Assembly (NCBI GenBank): GCA_017484095.1
Contig: JAFUTU010000040.1
Span: 1 to 64,000 of the forward strand
Direction of reading: 5' to 3'
DNA from: Ruminococcus sp.
GTDB taxonomy: Bacteria; Bacillota; Clostridia; Oscillospirales; Ruminococcaceae
Length of the DNA stretch: 64,000 bases
The position numbers were made by a program, and so were the translations under genes. The notes under the pieces were generated by a model, which was not told the origin of the DNA, did not search any database, and saw only the letters and a list, made by a program, of their open reading frames with translations. Shown in pieces: positions 15,646 to 26,586 of the stretch; positions within the stretch are counted from its first letter, which is position 1; every line of letters begins with the position of its first letter.

Positions 15646-18336
15646 ATGGGTCTTTTTGACAAGGTGTTCGGCAACTATTCAAAGAAGGAGCTCGCCAAGA
15701 TAGAGCCTATCAAGAATAAGGTGCTGGAGCTTGAAAGCAAATACGAGGCAATGTCCGATGAGGAGCTGGGAAATCAGACTGCTGTACTGAAAGCAAAGCT
15801 CGATGAGCTCTCAACTCTCGATGACGTTCTGCCCGATGCTCTCGCTGTATGCCGTGAGGCAGCATGGAGAGTTCTCGGCAAGAAGCCGTTCCCCGTTCAG
15901 ATAATAGGAGCGATAGTGCTTCATCAGGGACGTATTGCCGAGATGAAAACAGGTGAAGGTAAAACTCTCGTTGCGTGCCTTGCAGCTTATGCTAATTCGC
16001 TCAACGGCAAGGGCGTACACGTTGTAACGGTAAACGACTTCCTTGCGAAGTTCCAGTCTGAGGAAATGGGCAAGGTGTTCCACTTCCTGAATACGTCTAT
16101 AGGCGTTGTCCTCACAGGAATGGACAAGGATACCAAGAAGCAAGCTTACAATGCAGATATAACCTACGGTACGAACACAGAGTTCGGCTTTGATTATCTG
16201 CGTGACAACATGGTAACATACAAGAAGGATAAGGTCCAGAGAGAGCACGCATTCGCTATCGTTGATGAGGTGGACTCTATCCTCATAGATGAAGCAAGAA
16301 CTCCTCTTATCATTTCGGGTCAGGGCGATAAGTCGACCACCCTATATTCCGAGGCTGACAGGCTGGCTAAGACCCTGAAGCCCGTTACAGTCGTTGAGAT
16401 GGACGACAAGGCAGACAATGACCTGCTCGACGGCGACTACATCATCGACGAAAAGGCTAAGACAGCTACCCTTACAAAGAGCGGTGTTAAAAAGGCTGAG
16501 AAGTGGTTCCATATAGTAAACCTCATGGATCAGGAGAATATGACTATCTCTCACCATGTAAATCAGGCTATCAAGGCTAACGGCGTTATGAAAAACGGCG
16601 TTGACTACATTGTCAAGGACGGCGAGGTCCTCATAGTTGATGAGTTCACAGGCCGTATAATGCAGGGCCGCAGATTCAATGACGGTCTGCACCAGGCTAT
16701 CGAGGCTAAGGAGAACGTTGAGGTAAAGAGAGAGTCAAAGACTATCGCAACGATCACTTATCAGAACTATTTCCGTCTTTACGGAAAGCTCTCGGGTATG
16801 ACGGGTACAGCTCTTACCGAGGAGGACGAGTTCAGAGAGATCTATAAGCTCGACGTTATCGAGGTGCCTACAAACAAGCCTGTTGTAAGAATAGACCACC
16901 CCGATATAGTATACAAGACCGAGAAGGGCAAGTTCAACGCAGTTATAGATCAGATAATAGAGTGCCACAAGAAGGGTCAGCCCGTACTGGTAGGTACAGT
17001 TTCGATCGAGAAGAGTGAGTACCTTTCAAGGCTGCTGAAGGCTAAGGGCATAAAGCATGAGGTGCTCAACGCAAAGCACCACGACAAAGAGGCATTCATA
17101 GTTGCTCAGGCTGGTAAGTTCGGCTCGGTAACTATAGCTACTAACATGGCAGGCCGTGGTACAGATATCCTGCTCGGCGGTAATGCTGAGTACAGGGCTT
17201 TGCAGGCAGTTCAGAAGCAGGGCTACAGCGAAGAGTGCGCAGTTGAAGCTTCGGGCTTTTCAAATACTGATGACCCCGATGTTCTTGAAGCAAGAAAGAT
17301 ATACAGGTCTGCCTATGAGAAATATACCGAGGAGATCAAAGAGCTCGCTGAGAAGGTAAAAGAGGCAGGCGGCCTTTATATAATCGGTACTGAGAGACAC
17401 GAATCAAGACGTATAGACAACCAGCTCAGAGGACGTTCCGGACGTCAGGGCGACCCCGGAGAGAGCACCTTCTTCCTTTCCCTTGAGGACGACCTTATGA
17501 GAATATTCGGCGGTGAGCGTATAACCGTTATGATGGACAGGCTCAACGTTGATGAGGATACTCCTATCCAGTCAAAGATGCTTTCGGGCGTTATCGAATC
17601 GTCTCAGAAGAAGATAGAGGGCAGAAACTTCAACATCAGAAAGAACGTCCTCAATTACGACGACGTTATGAACACCCAGCGTGAGATCATCTACGGTCAG
17701 AGACAGAGAGTTCTTGACAGCGGCGTTGAGGGAGGCTCCGATCCCGACGGCGACATCTTGCACGAGGACATCATCAATATGATAAAGGGCTTTGTTGAGG
17801 ATTCCGTAAATATGTATCTTGTGGGTGATATCACCGATGACTGGAACCTGCAGGGTCTTAAAGAAAGACTGCTCGGCCTTATAACTGTTGACAGCGACTT
17901 TGAGTACACACCTCAGGAGCTGGACGACCTCAGCCGTGAGAAGATAATCGACCTTCTTACCGACAGAGCTATGAAGATATACGAAAAGCGTGAGGAGGAC
18001 CTTACAAAGCCTCTGCTCAGAGAGATCGAGAGAGTTGTTCTTCTTAAAGTTGTTGATACGAAGTGGATGGATCACATCGATGATATGGAGGAGCTGAAGC
18101 GCGGTATCGGTCTGCGTTCATACGGTCAGAGAAACCCTGTTGTAGAGTACCGTGTTGAAGGTATGGATATGTTCGACGATATGGTAGCATCTATCCGTGA
18201 GGACACTGTCAGAATGCTCTTCACTATACAGGTGAGAAGAAATGCGGCTCCCGAGCGCGAGCAGGTATTAAAGCCTACCGAGCACCACAATATGACAGTC
18301 AGAAAGAACAAGAAGAAAAAGTCAAATAACAAGTAA
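15646..18336 (+). CDS. secA: Preprotein translocase ATPase SecA
   Basis: An 896-residue motor that drives unfolded secretory proteins through SecYEG at the cytoplasmic membrane. It has the Walker A stretch [11 protein letters not shown] (about 100-110), the DEAD-box-like [14 protein letters not shown], helicase motif [10 protein letters not shown] and [20 protein letters not shown] precedes the ATG. The protein ends in [13 protein letters not shown] with no cysteines, so the C-terminal zinc-binding SEC-C domain (which binds SecB or ribosomes in other bacteria) is missing. It is monocistronic with its own promoter and terminator. Confidence 0.98.
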   Translation: MGLFDKVFGNYSKKELAKIEPIKNKVLELESKYEAMSDEELGNQTAVLKAKLDELSTLDDVLPDALAVCREAAWRVLGKKPFPVQIIGAIVLHQGRIAEMKTGEGKTLVACLAAYANSLNGKGVHVVTVNDFLAKFQSEEMGKVFHFLNTSIGVVLTGMDKDTKKQAYNADITYGTNTEFGFDYLRDNMVTYKKDKVQREHAFAIVDEVDSILIDEARTPLIISGQGDKSTTLYSEADRLAKTLKPVTVVEMDDKADNDLLDGDYIIDEKAKTATLTKSGVKKAEKWFHIVNLMDQENMTISHHVNQAIKANGVMKNGVDYIVKDGEVLIVDEFTGRIMQGRRFNDGLHQAIEAKENVEVKRESKTIATITYQNYFRLYGKLSGMTGTALTEEDEFREIYKLDVIEVPTNKPVVRIDHPDIVYKTEKGKFNAVIDQIIECHKKGQPVLVGTVSIEKSEYLSRLLKAKGIKHEVLNAKHHDKEAFIVAQAGKFGSVTIATNMAGRGTDILLGGNAEYRALQAVQKQGYSEECAVEASGFSNTDDPDVLEARKIYRSAYEKYTEEIKELAEKVKEAGGLYIIGTERHESRRIDNQLRGRSGRQGDPGESTFFLSLEDDLMRIFGGERITVMMDRLNVDEDTPIQSKMLSGVIESSQKKIEGRNFNIRKNVLNYDDVMNTQREIIYGQRQRVLDSGVEGGSDPDGDILHEDIINMIKGFVEDSVNMYLVGDITDDWNLQGLKERLLGLITVDSDFEYTPQELDDLSREKIIDLLTDRAMKIYEKREEDLTKPLLREIERVVLLKVVDTKWMDHIDDMEELKRGIGLRSYGQRNPVVEYRVEGMDMFDDMVASIREDTVRMLFTIQVRRNAAPEREQVLKPTEHHNMTVRKNKKKKSNNK

Positions 18337-18360
18337 ATAGAATTTTTCAAGTCATAACAC

Positions 18361-18397
18361 AAAAGACTGCTGTTTTTGATAACGGCAGTCTTTTTTT
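18361..18397 (+). terminator. secA terminator
   Basis: AAAGACTGCTGTT pairs with AACGGCAGTCTTT, followed by a T-run. Confidence 0.8.
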
Positions 18398-18428
18398 GTT
18401 TAATTGCCACAAATATATCCTTCGGGGC

Positions 18429-18457
18429 TTGATAAAAAGGACGACTTATGCTATACT
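18429..18457 (+). promoter_or_regulatory. Promoter of the sugar-phosphate transferase gene
   Basis: -35 TTGATA (18429-18434), 17 bp, -10 TATACT (18452-18457) with an upstream TG. Transcription starting near 18463 places the TTG start about 35 nt downstream. Confidence 0.65.
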
Positions 18458-18496
18458 ATAGGGGATACTGTACTTTTTATGAAGGAATGTGATCTC

Positions 18497-19885
18497 TTGA
18501 ATAATAATAAAGAGCAATATAAACGTATTCTGAATTATTTCGGAGCTCTGCTCATTATACTTGTGTTTATGAAGTGCTTCAGCGTTGTTTGGTATGATTA
18601 CTACAATGAGAAGATGGACGACTCCTTCTGGTTTTACGGAAATATCCTTATGGTAGGCATATATATGCTTGTTTATATGTTCACGGGAAATATTTTCAGC
18701 GCTTTCAGACTTGGCTACTCAAAGTTCAGCGGCCTGTTCATCTCTCAGGCACTGACGATAATCTGCACCAATGCTGCGGAATTCGTGCTGATATCCCTTA
18801 TCGGACGAGGCAGGCTCGGCATAACGCCTATACTTGTGATGTCTCTTATCGAGGGAGCATTTGCGGCAGTGTGGGCACTGATACTGACGAAGATATACCA
18901 CACCTTGTATCCTCCGAGAAAGATGATAATGATATACGGCAATCAGAACGCGAAGTATCTTGTGCATAAAATGAGCACACGAAACGACAAGTACCGCATA
19001 TGCACGGCTATGAGCGCCGAGGAGAGCTTAGAGGACTTAGAGGCTGCGATCCTGGAGCATGAGGCAGTTATAATATCTGACCTGCAAAGCGACCTCAGAA
19101 ACAAGCTCGTCAAGTTCACGTTCGAGCACTCTATCAGAGTTTATATTAACCCTAAGCTTTCAGATATAATCATCAGGGGCGCAGATGACTTCCACCTGTT
19201 TGACACTCCCCTCCTGCTCGCGAGAAATGACGGTCTCCAGTGGGATCAGAGAGTGATAAAAAGACTGATAGACATTCTCCTCTCAGCGATAGCTATAATT
19301 GTGTTCTCACCTTTTATGCTGATAACTGCAATAGCTATCAAGGCATATGATAAGGGTCCTGTGCTGTATTCTCAGAAAAGGCTTACTATGGGTGGCAGAG
19401 TGTTCAACGTGCTCAAATTCAGGAGCATGGTGGTAAATGCAGAAAACAAAAGCGGTGCGACCCTCGCCAAAAAGGACGACAAGCGCATCACTCCTGTAGG
19501 AAAGGTCATCAGAAAAATAAGGTTTGATGAGCTCCCTCAGCTGTTCAATATCCTAAAGGGAGATATGTCCTTCGTGGGACCCAGACCCGAACGCCCCGAG
19601 ATAGCAAAGAAATACGAGAAAACGATGCCCGAGTTCAAGTACCGCCTTAAAGTAAAGGCTGGGCTTACGGGCTATGCACAGGTAATGGGCAAGTATAACA
19701 CTACCCCTTATGACAAGCTGAAGCTTGACCTGATGTATATCGAGAGACAGTCGCTGAGCCTTGATATGAGCATAATCTTCTCAACGATGAAGATAGTTCT
19801 CACGCCTGAAGCTACCGAAGGCGTAGGCAGCGCCCCCATTGAGACAAAGCGTGACCGCATAGAGCATGACAGCTCAAAAGACTGA
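18497..19885 (+). CDS. Undecaprenyl-phosphate sugar phosphotransferase (exopolysaccharide priming)
   Basis: A 462-residue polyisoprenyl-phosphate hexose-1-phosphate transferase that loads the first sugar phosphate onto the lipid carrier for a surface polysaccharide. An N-terminal part with several membrane helices and a nucleotide-binding-like middle is followed by the catalytic domain: KRLIDILLSAIAIIVFSPFM (membrane hairpin), YSQKRLTMGGR, KFRSMVVNAE, RFDELPQLFNILKGDMS and FVGPRPERPE. The best start is TTG at 18497, 10 nt after GAAGGA; the ATG at 18479 has no ribosome-binding site. It stands alone, with no glycosyltransferases or flippase nearby. Confidence 0.9.
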   Translation: MNNNKEQYKRILNYFGALLIILVFMKCFSVVWYDYYNEKMDDSFWFYGNILMVGIYMLVYMFTGNIFSAFRLGYSKFSGLFISQALTIICTNAAEFVLISLIGRGRLGITPILVMSLIEGAFAAVWALILTKIYHTLYPPRKMIMIYGNQNAKYLVHKMSTRNDKYRICTAMSAEESLEDLEAAILEHEAVIISDLQSDLRNKLVKFTFEHSIRVYINPKLSDIIIRGADDFHLFDTPLLLARNDGLQWDQRVIKRLIDILLSAIAIIVFSPFMLITAIAIKAYDKGPVLYSQKRLTMGGRVFNVLKFRSMVVNAENKSGATLAKKDDKRITPVGKVIRKIRFDELPQLFNILKGDMSFVGPRPERPEIAKKYEKTMPEFKYRLKVKAGLTGYAQVMGKYNTTPYDKLKLDLMYIERQSLSLDMSIIFSTMKIVLTPEATEGVGSAPIETKRDRIEHDSSKD

Positions 19886-19889
19886 AAAC

Positions 19890-19935
19890 AAAATGCCCGT
19901 GAGCACTTTTTGACTGCGCTCACGGGCTGTGTTAT
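19890..19935. terminator. Terminator between convergent genes
   Basis: Perfect stem GCCCGTGAGC / GCTCACGGGC with moderately T-rich tails on both strands. Confidence 0.7.
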
Positions 19936-19940
19936 TCTTT

Positions 19941-20414
19941 TCAGAAAAATTCATCCATCCTGTTTGATCTGATCTCAAAAGAGTCCTCACGGTCAGGGCC
20001 GTTAGCTATGCGGTAAAACTTCTCTCCGCTCCTTCGGCTGATAGAGATAGACTCCTTATTCAGAAAGATCATTCTGTTCACCTCGTTGCAGTCAAGCAGT
20101 GCCAGCTCACTGTCGCCAAGGTCTTCGCTTCCGCAAAGGAGAGCCAGGATAAGGTTCTTGTTTTTCTGCATATGCTCTTTTAAGAGGTCCATATCGTCCT
20201 TGATCGAGAATTTCCAGCTGTTTATCCCGTCAGCCCGCGGAGCCTCCTTATGAGTGCGGAATTTCACAAACAGAGTAAAGCTCGCGGATGAGGTCTTTAT
20301 CTCATAGATGCGCCTGTCGCTGCCGCCTTCGATGAGGACAGGGTCTGCCCCGTGACTGAGGAGCTTCGAAAGCACTGCTCCGTAATAAAAGTCTGCTGTC
20401 CGTATTCTCGACAT
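19941..20414 (-). CDS. Conserved hypothetical protein
   Basis: A 157-residue soluble protein of unknown function. It begins MSRIRTADFYYGAVLSKLLS and has a segment SDRRIYEIKTSSASFTLFVKF that looks like a beta-sheet nucleus, followed by a charged helical part. The start is the ATG at 20414 with GAGGAGGG upstream; an earlier in-frame ATG at 20462 would put the start inside the promoter region. Promoter at 20451-20479. It is monocistronic and no family was recognised. Confidence 0.75.
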   Translation of the reverse strand: MSRIRTADFYYGAVLSKLLSHGADPVLIEGGSDRRIYEIKTSSASFTLFVKFRTHKEAPRADGINSWKFSIKDDMDLLKEHMQKNKNLILALLCGSEDLGDSELALLDCNEVNRMIFLNKESISISRRSGEKFYRIANGPDREDSFEIRSNRMDEFF

Positions 20415-20450
20415 GATCGTCCCTCCTCTGAAAGCTATAGTATTTTTAAC

Positions 20451-20479
20451 AGTATAACACATTTTTTCCGATTTTGCAA
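20451..20479 (-). promoter_or_regulatory. Promoter of the 19941-20414 gene
   Basis: Minus strand: -35 TTGCAA (20479-20474), 17 bp, extended -10 TGTTATACT (hexamer 20456-20451). Confidence 0.55.
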
Positions 20480-20504
20480 ATTAATTATCAGTCAGGTTTT
20501 TGTA

Positions 20505-20533
20505 TTGACTTTTTTGTTCGGATTTGGTATAAT
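20505..20533 (+). promoter_or_regulatory. Promoter of pyrG
   Basis: -35 TTGACT (20505-20510), 17 bp, -10 TATAAT (20528-20533). No intrinsic terminator is seen in the leader. Confidence 0.7.
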
Positions 20534-20535
20534 GA

Positions 20536-22224
<1,689 letters not shown>

Positions 22225-22225
22225 A

Positions 22226-22266
22226 AGAAGCACCCGTGAACTTTTACTTTCACGGGTGCTTTTTTA
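22226..22266 (+). terminator. pyrG terminator
   Basis: AAGCACCCGTGAA pairs with TTTCACGGGTGCTT, followed by a T-run. It may serve the convergent nitroreductase gene too. Confidence 0.85.
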
Positions 22267-22268
22267 TC

Positions 22269-22793
22269 TCACTTTTTAAAAACTCTTCCTTCTTTTCTGG
22301 GAGCTGCCTCCTTGGGCTCGCTGTCACTGTAGCCAATGGCGCAGTGCCCGATGCCTACATATCCCTCAGGCACGCCGTATCCGTCAAGGATCGCTCTGCC
22401 CTCTTCACACTCGCTCTCCTCTTTAGCTCGGTGTATCCAAATGCTCGATACTCCCAGTGAGTGTGCCGCCAGCATAAGGTTGCCCATAACAAGGCTTCCG
22501 TCATAAATGTAAGTCGGGTTATCCTTCGGGGCAAGCACCCACAGATAGCACGCCGCATTGTAAAACGGATCAAAGCCCTCCTGCCAGCCGCCGATGCGCC
22601 TGTTCAGGTCACTGAGCTTTGCCTTGGTCTCATCATCTTTGACCACTACCACCACAGGGCACTGTGTACCTCTGCCGTTAGCAGCATAAAGACCTGCCTC
22701 GATTATCTCATCTACCAGTGCCTCGGGCACCTCTTTACCGTTGAAAGCTCTCTCGCTTCTTCTTTCGAGCATTGCCCTGATAACTTCATTCAT
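22269..22793 (-). CDS. Nitroreductase family protein
   Basis: A 174-residue flavin-dependent oxidoreductase of the nitroreductase fold. It begins with the family pattern IRAMLERRSERAFNGKEVPE (FMN phosphate-binding arginines). The FMN-contacting ANGRGTQCPVVVVV follows, with GVSSIWIHRA and YGVPEGYVGIGHCAIGY near the C terminus. The physiological substrate is unknown; such enzymes reduce quinones, nitro compounds or flavins with NAD(P)H. AAAGGAG precedes the ATG. It is the second gene of a unit with the FakA-like domain, 19 bp apart. Confidence 0.9.
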   Translation of the reverse strand: MNEVIRAMLERRSERAFNGKEVPEALVDEIIEAGLYAANGRGTQCPVVVVVKDDETKAKLSDLNRRIGGWQEGFDPFYNAACYLWVLAPKDNPTYIYDGSLVMGNLMLAAHSLGVSSIWIHRAKEESECEEGRAILDGYGVPEGYVGIGHCAIGYSDSEPKEAAPRKEGRVFKK

Positions 22794-22812
22794 AGTAAAA
22801 CTCCTTTCGGCA

Positions 22813-23070
22813 TCAGCCCTTCAGACCTCTTGACTGTCTGTCCATATCCTCAACTACGATGTCATATATCTCGCCGAGAGTAGCACAGTATTCAAGCAGC
22901 TTCCATGGCTCGTTAGTGTGGAAGTGTATCTTCACTGTCTCATCATCACCGATAACGAGCAGGCTGTCTCCCACAAAATGCTCTGTTATGTAATCGTCAA
23001 GCTCGTCCTCATCAAGCCCCTCGGCATCTATAAGGAGCTGAGTATCATATCTGAATTCTATCTCGTCCAT
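22813..23070 (-). CDS. Stand-alone FakA/DAK-type middle domain protein
   Basis: An 85-residue protein matching, by eye, the central domain of fatty-acid kinase FakA (YloV): EFRYDTQLLIDAEG, then GDSLLVIGDDETVKIHFHTNEP, then TLGEIYDIVVEDMDRQ, which parallels FakA's HVHTN...GEL...IENMREQH. The kinase (DhaL) domain and the C-terminal domain are absent, so it is probably not a kinase. In FakA a cysteine and two histidines here bind metal; the histidines are present (HFHTN) but the cysteine position appears to be Asp (YDTQ). The start is the ATG at 23070 with CAGGAGG upstream. It is co-transcribed with the nitroreductase. Confidence 0.65.
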   Translation of the reverse strand: MDEIEFRYDTQLLIDAEGLDEDELDDYITEHFVGDSLLVIGDDETVKIHFHTNEPWKLLEYCATLGEIYDIVVEDMDRQSRGLKG

Positions 23071-23118
23071 AAGTATTACCTCCTGAAAAATACTAAGGCA
23101 TTGTAAGCCTTCGCTAAC

Positions 23119-23147
23119 AGTATAGCACATATCTTCAAAAAAGTAAA
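23119..23147 (-). promoter_or_regulatory. Promoter of the FakA-like domain/nitroreductase unit
   Basis: Minus strand: -35 TTTACT (23147-23142), 17 bp, extended -10 TGCTATACT (hexamer 23124-23119). Confidence 0.65.
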
Positions 23148-23156
23148 GACATACAC

Positions 23157-23185
23157 TTGAAAAAACATACGAACTGTGCTATACT
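23157..23185 (+). promoter_or_regulatory. Promoter of nadA
   Basis: -35 TTGAAA (23157-23162), 17 bp, extended -10 TGCTATACT (hexamer 23180-23185). It is divergent from the previous promoter. Confidence 0.65.
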
Positions 23186-23220
23186 TTATAGTGATAAATT
23201 GTCCGAAAGGGTTGTTTTTT

Positions 23221-24144
23221 ATGATAAAGGATATCCAGCAGAAAATACTTGAACTGAAAAAAGAGAAGGACATCTGTATCCTCGCTCACAGCTATCAGGC
23301 AAAGGAGATAATAGAGATCGCCGATATTACGGGAGATTCGTACAAGCTCTCTGTTGAGGCGGCTAAGGTTAAAAATGAAAACATTCTTTTATGCGGCGTT
23401 CACTTTATGGCAGAGACCGCAAAGATGCTATCGCCCGAAAAGAGAGTTTACCTCTCTCACCCCGATGCAGGCTGCCCTATGGCAGAGCAGATGGAGCCCG
23501 AAATGATCGAAGAGATCAAAAAGCGCGAGCCTGACAGGAAGGTAGTTTGCTATGTGAACACCACTGCTGCACTGAAGGCTGTTTGTGATGTGTGCGTTAC
23601 AAGCTCCTCAGCGGTAAAGATAGTTAAGGCTATGGAAGCAGATAAGATACTCTTTATCCCTGACTGCAATCTGGGCGCCTTTGTTCAGAGAGCCTGCCCC
23701 GATAAGGATATAATGCTCCTGCAGGGCGGCTGCCCCGTTCATGCGGCAATAACTGCCGATGAGCTCAGAGAGGCGAAGGCTAAGCACCCCGATGCAGTTG
23801 TTCTCGTACACCCCGAATGCCGACCCGAAGTGACAGAGCTTGCGGACTATGCAGGCTCGACCTCGGATATAATGAACTATGCGGCTAAGAACGATGCGAA
23901 GGAATTCATAATAGGAACAGAAAACTCTATCGCAGAGCATTTGCAGTACCGCTTCCCCGAGAAGGAGTTTTATGTTATGTCAAAGAGGCTTATCTGCCCT
24001 AATATGAAGCTGACGACCCTTATGGACGTTTACAAGAGCTGTCTCGAAGTGGGGACCGAGACTGAACGCGAGATAAAAATGTCAGATGAGCTGATAGAGA
24101 AAGCTAAGGTTTGCATCAATGAAATGATACGCTTAGGCGGCTAG
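23221..24144 (+). CDS. nadA: Quinolinate synthase
   Basis: A 307-residue [4Fe-4S] enzyme that condenses iminoaspartate with dihydroxyacetone phosphate to quinolinate, the precursor of NAD. Typical motifs are CILAHSYQAKEI, ITGDSYKLS, CGVHFMAETAK and SHPDAGCPMA. The three cluster cysteines are expected in CGVHF, in PDCNLG or QGGCPVH, and in CPNMK. The start is the ATG at 23221; an in-frame ATG at 23176 overlaps the -10 box. nadB and nadC are not adjacent. It may continue into ppk. Confidence 0.96.
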   Translation: MIKDIQQKILELKKEKDICILAHSYQAKEIIEIADITGDSYKLSVEAAKVKNENILLCGVHFMAETAKMLSPEKRVYLSHPDAGCPMAEQMEPEMIEEIKKREPDRKVVCYVNTTAALKAVCDVCVTSSSAVKIVKAMEADKILFIPDCNLGAFVQRACPDKDIMLLQGGCPVHAAITADELREAKAKHPDAVVLVHPECRPEVTELADYAGSTSDIMNYAAKNDAKEFIIGTENSIAEHLQYRFPEKEFYVMSKRLICPNMKLTTLMDVYKSCLEVGTETEREIKMSDELIEKAKVCINEMIRLGG

Positions 24145-24191
24145 TCGGTCATCATTGTATTCGGTATAAAGATAAAACGAGGAGAATATAC

Positions 24192-26324
24192 GTGGCTAAA
24201 CAGGTTTACGACAACAGAGAGCTTTCGTGGCTCAAATTCAATGAAAGAGTGCTTGAGGAGGCACAGGACAACAACACTCCCCTGCTTGAAAGGCTGCTGT
24301 TCCAGTCTATTTTCGGCAGCAACCTTGATGAGTTTTTCAGGGTGCGTGTGGGTTCTATATACGATCAGTCTCTGGTAAACGATGAGGACAAGGACAACAA
24401 GTCAAAGATGAGACCGTCGGAGCAGCTATCTGCAATATTTGCAAGGGTCAGGGAGCTTATGCCCCTGAAGGATAAGTCATACTCCGTTATACTTAAAGAG
24501 CTTGAGCTCAACGGCATATTCCACAGGTCGATGAAGAGCCTTAACAAAGCAGAGCTTGAATTCCTTGACGCTTATTTTTCATATGAGATAAAGCCGTTTT
24601 TAAATGCGTTCATAATCGACAAGCGCCACCCGTTTCCGTTTCTTGTGAACCAGAGCATCTATGCGGTAACAAAGCTAAGCTCAAAATCAGGGCTGCTGAT
24701 AGGGATAATCGGGTGCAGCGAAAAGTTTCAGCGCGTGATCTTTCTGCCAAGCGCAGAGGGCGTTATCAATTTTGTTCTGGTAGAGGACGTTATCCTGCAT
24801 TTTGCAGACAAGGCATTTACAGGCTATAAGATAGAGGAAAAAGCGCTGATAAGAGTTACCAGAAATGCCGATATAGACGTTGACGAAAGCTTTGACAGAG
24901 AGCTTGATTTCAGAGAGAATATGTCAGAGCTTATAAAGAAAAGAAAAAGGCTCTGCCCTGTAAGGTTACAGCTTTCAAGGCAGCTTTCCGAAGCTGTGCT
25001 GAATGAGCTTTTATCAAGGCTGGAGCTCTCTCACAAGCAGGTCTTCACTGAAAAGGCGCCTCTTGATTTCTCGTTCGTGTCATCGGTGCTGGATAAAGCC
25101 AAGGATAAAAAAGAGCTCTTCTTTGTAAAGCTGGAGCCGCAGGCTTCTCCGATGATAAAAGAGAATGTACCTATGATAGATCAGATAGATGAGAAAGACC
25201 TGTTCCTCTCCTATCCGTATGAGTCGATAAAGCCGTTCATAAGGCTTCTCAATGAGGCAGCGGCTGATGACAGCGTAGTGTCGATCAAGATGACGCTTTA
25301 CAGGGTAGCAAAAAATTCAAAGATAATAAAGGCTCTCTGTCAGGCGGCAGAAAACGGCAAGGACGTTCTTGTGCTGGTAGAGCTCAGGGCGCGTTTTGAT
25401 GAAGAGAACAACATCGGCTGGTCAAAGCTTCTGGAAGAGTCGGGCTGCCGTGTTATCTACGGACCTCAGCGGCTGAAGGTACATTCAAAGCTCTGTCTCA
25501 TAACAAGAAAGATAGACCGCGATGTTAAATACACCGTTCAGGTCGGCACGGGAAACTATAATGAAAAAACTGCCGAGCTTTACACCGACCTCTGCCTTAT
25601 GACCTCTAACAAGGAAATTGCCGAAGACGCCTGCGAGGTGTTCAGAACGCTCCAGATCGGAGAGCTTGTTGAGGACACAAAGAATCTGCTGGTAGCACCG
25701 AGATGTCTGCAAAACAAAGTGCTTGAAATGATGGATAATGAGATAAGCATTGCCAAAGCAGGAGGAGAAGGATATGTCGGAGCAAAGCTCAACTCTCTGA
25801 CAGATAAGGCTATAATAGATAAGATAATAGAGTGCTCTCAGGCAGGCGTAAAGGTTGAGCTTGTCATCAGAGGTATATCGTGTCTGGTGGCAGGGGTTAA
25901 GAACGTTACCGAGAACGTGACCATACGCTCTATCGTTGGAAGATATCTTGAGCACGCAAGGATATATATTTTCGGAACCGGCGTAAGAAAAAAGGTATAT
26001 ATCTCCAGTGCCGACTATATGACCCGAAACACAACAAGGCGAGTCGAGGTCGCGGCACCTGTACTTGATGAGGACATAAAGGCGCGTGTACTTTATATAT
26101 TCGACACACAGATGAAGGATAATGTCAAGGCAAGAGTGATGCAGTCAGACGGCAGATACAAGCGCGCAGAGCGTGGTGATATCGCGATCGATGCACAGAC
26201 AAGATTCTTTGCGGAGAGCTACGCCAATGCCCCGAAGCCTGAGCCTGAAAAAGCTCCCGAGCCCGAACAGAAAAAAGGGTTATTTGCAAGGATAAAGGCA
26301 TTCTTTACTAGGAAGAAGCAGTAA
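24192..26324 (+). CDS. ppk1: Polyphosphate kinase 1
   Basis: A 710-residue enzyme that reversibly polymerises the gamma-phosphate of ATP into polyphosphate. The N-terminal start NRELSWLKFNERVLEEA is a hallmark. The catalytic histidine is in RLKVHSKLCL, the second conserved histidine region is near LEHARIYIFG, and VQVGTGNYNEKTA and SSADYMTRN are also present. The start is GTG at 24192 with GAGGAG upstream. The last 30 residues form a Pro/Glu spacer and a basic helix (GLFARIKAFFTRKKQ) that is not usual for PPK1 and may bind membrane or nucleic acid. Confidence 0.97.
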   Translation: MAKQVYDNRELSWLKFNERVLEEAQDNNTPLLERLLFQSIFGSNLDEFFRVRVGSIYDQSLVNDEDKDNKSKMRPSEQLSAIFARVRELMPLKDKSYSVILKELELNGIFHRSMKSLNKAELEFLDAYFSYEIKPFLNAFIIDKRHPFPFLVNQSIYAVTKLSSKSGLLIGIIGCSEKFQRVIFLPSAEGVINFVLVEDVILHFADKAFTGYKIEEKALIRVTRNADIDVDESFDRELDFRENMSELIKKRKRLCPVRLQLSRQLSEAVLNELLSRLELSHKQVFTEKAPLDFSFVSSVLDKAKDKKELFFVKLEPQASPMIKENVPMIDQIDEKDLFLSYPYESIKPFIRLLNEAAADDSVVSIKMTLYRVAKNSKIIKALCQAAENGKDVLVLVELRARFDEENNIGWSKLLEESGCRVIYGPQRLKVHSKLCLITRKIDRDVKYTVQVGTGNYNEKTAELYTDLCLMTSNKEIAEDACEVFRTLQIGELVEDTKNLLVAPRCLQNKVLEMMDNEISIAKAGGEGYVGAKLNSLTDKAIIDKIIECSQAGVKVELVIRGISCLVAGVKNVTENVTIRSIVGRYLEHARIYIFGTGVRKKVYISSADYMTRNTTRRVEVAAPVLDEDIKARVLYIFDTQMKDNVKARVMQSDGRYKRAERGDIAIDAQTRFFAESYANAPKPEPEKAPEPEQKKGLFARIKAFFTRKKQ

Positions 26325-26339
26325 TAAGGATCACGTAGA

Positions 26340-26441
26340 CCTTGAGATAAAGAAGTGTGCTGCTGACTGTTTTCTCCCAAAGCCCGACATGCTCAGGGGA
26401 GAGTTCTCCGAGGAAGATCTGATCGAGGAAATGAATATCAT
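26340..26441 (+). pseudogene. Possible decayed coding remnant
   Basis: An open stretch with no start codon of its own encodes about 35 residues including KPDMLRGEFSEEDLIEEMN and stops at about 26443. It looks like the tail of a lost gene. It overlaps the short ORF at 26442. The family was not identified. Confidence 0.3.
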
Positions 26442-26576
26442 ATGATAGGGTTTTACAGAAACGGAGAGACACAGTTCTCGTTTGATCCGACCCGGACAGA
26501 TGCAGACGACGTGATAGTAGTTATGAAGGCTGACGGCAGCAAAGATGTATCGTTAAACGGCAATAAAAAACTGTGA
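26442..26576 (+). CDS. Small ORF, possible gene remnant or small protein
   Basis: A 44-residue ORF beginning MIGFYRNGETQFSFDPTRTD and ending SLNGNKKL. It has GAGGAA 12 nt upstream and an ATGA-type overlap with the preceding open stretch. Composition looks protein-like, with alternating polar/hydrophobic residues at DDVIVVMKADGS. It could be a real small protein or, with the stretch before it, a frameshifted remnant. No family was recognised. Confidence 0.35.
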   Translation: MIGFYRNGETQFSFDPTRTDADDVIVVMKADGSKDVSLNGNKKL

Positions 26577-26586
26577 AGAGTATAAC

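Noticed and set aside
26442-26576. A confident protein call for the 44-residue frame
   Set aside because: There is no recognised family, and the adjoining open stretch suggests decay. It is listed with low confidence only.
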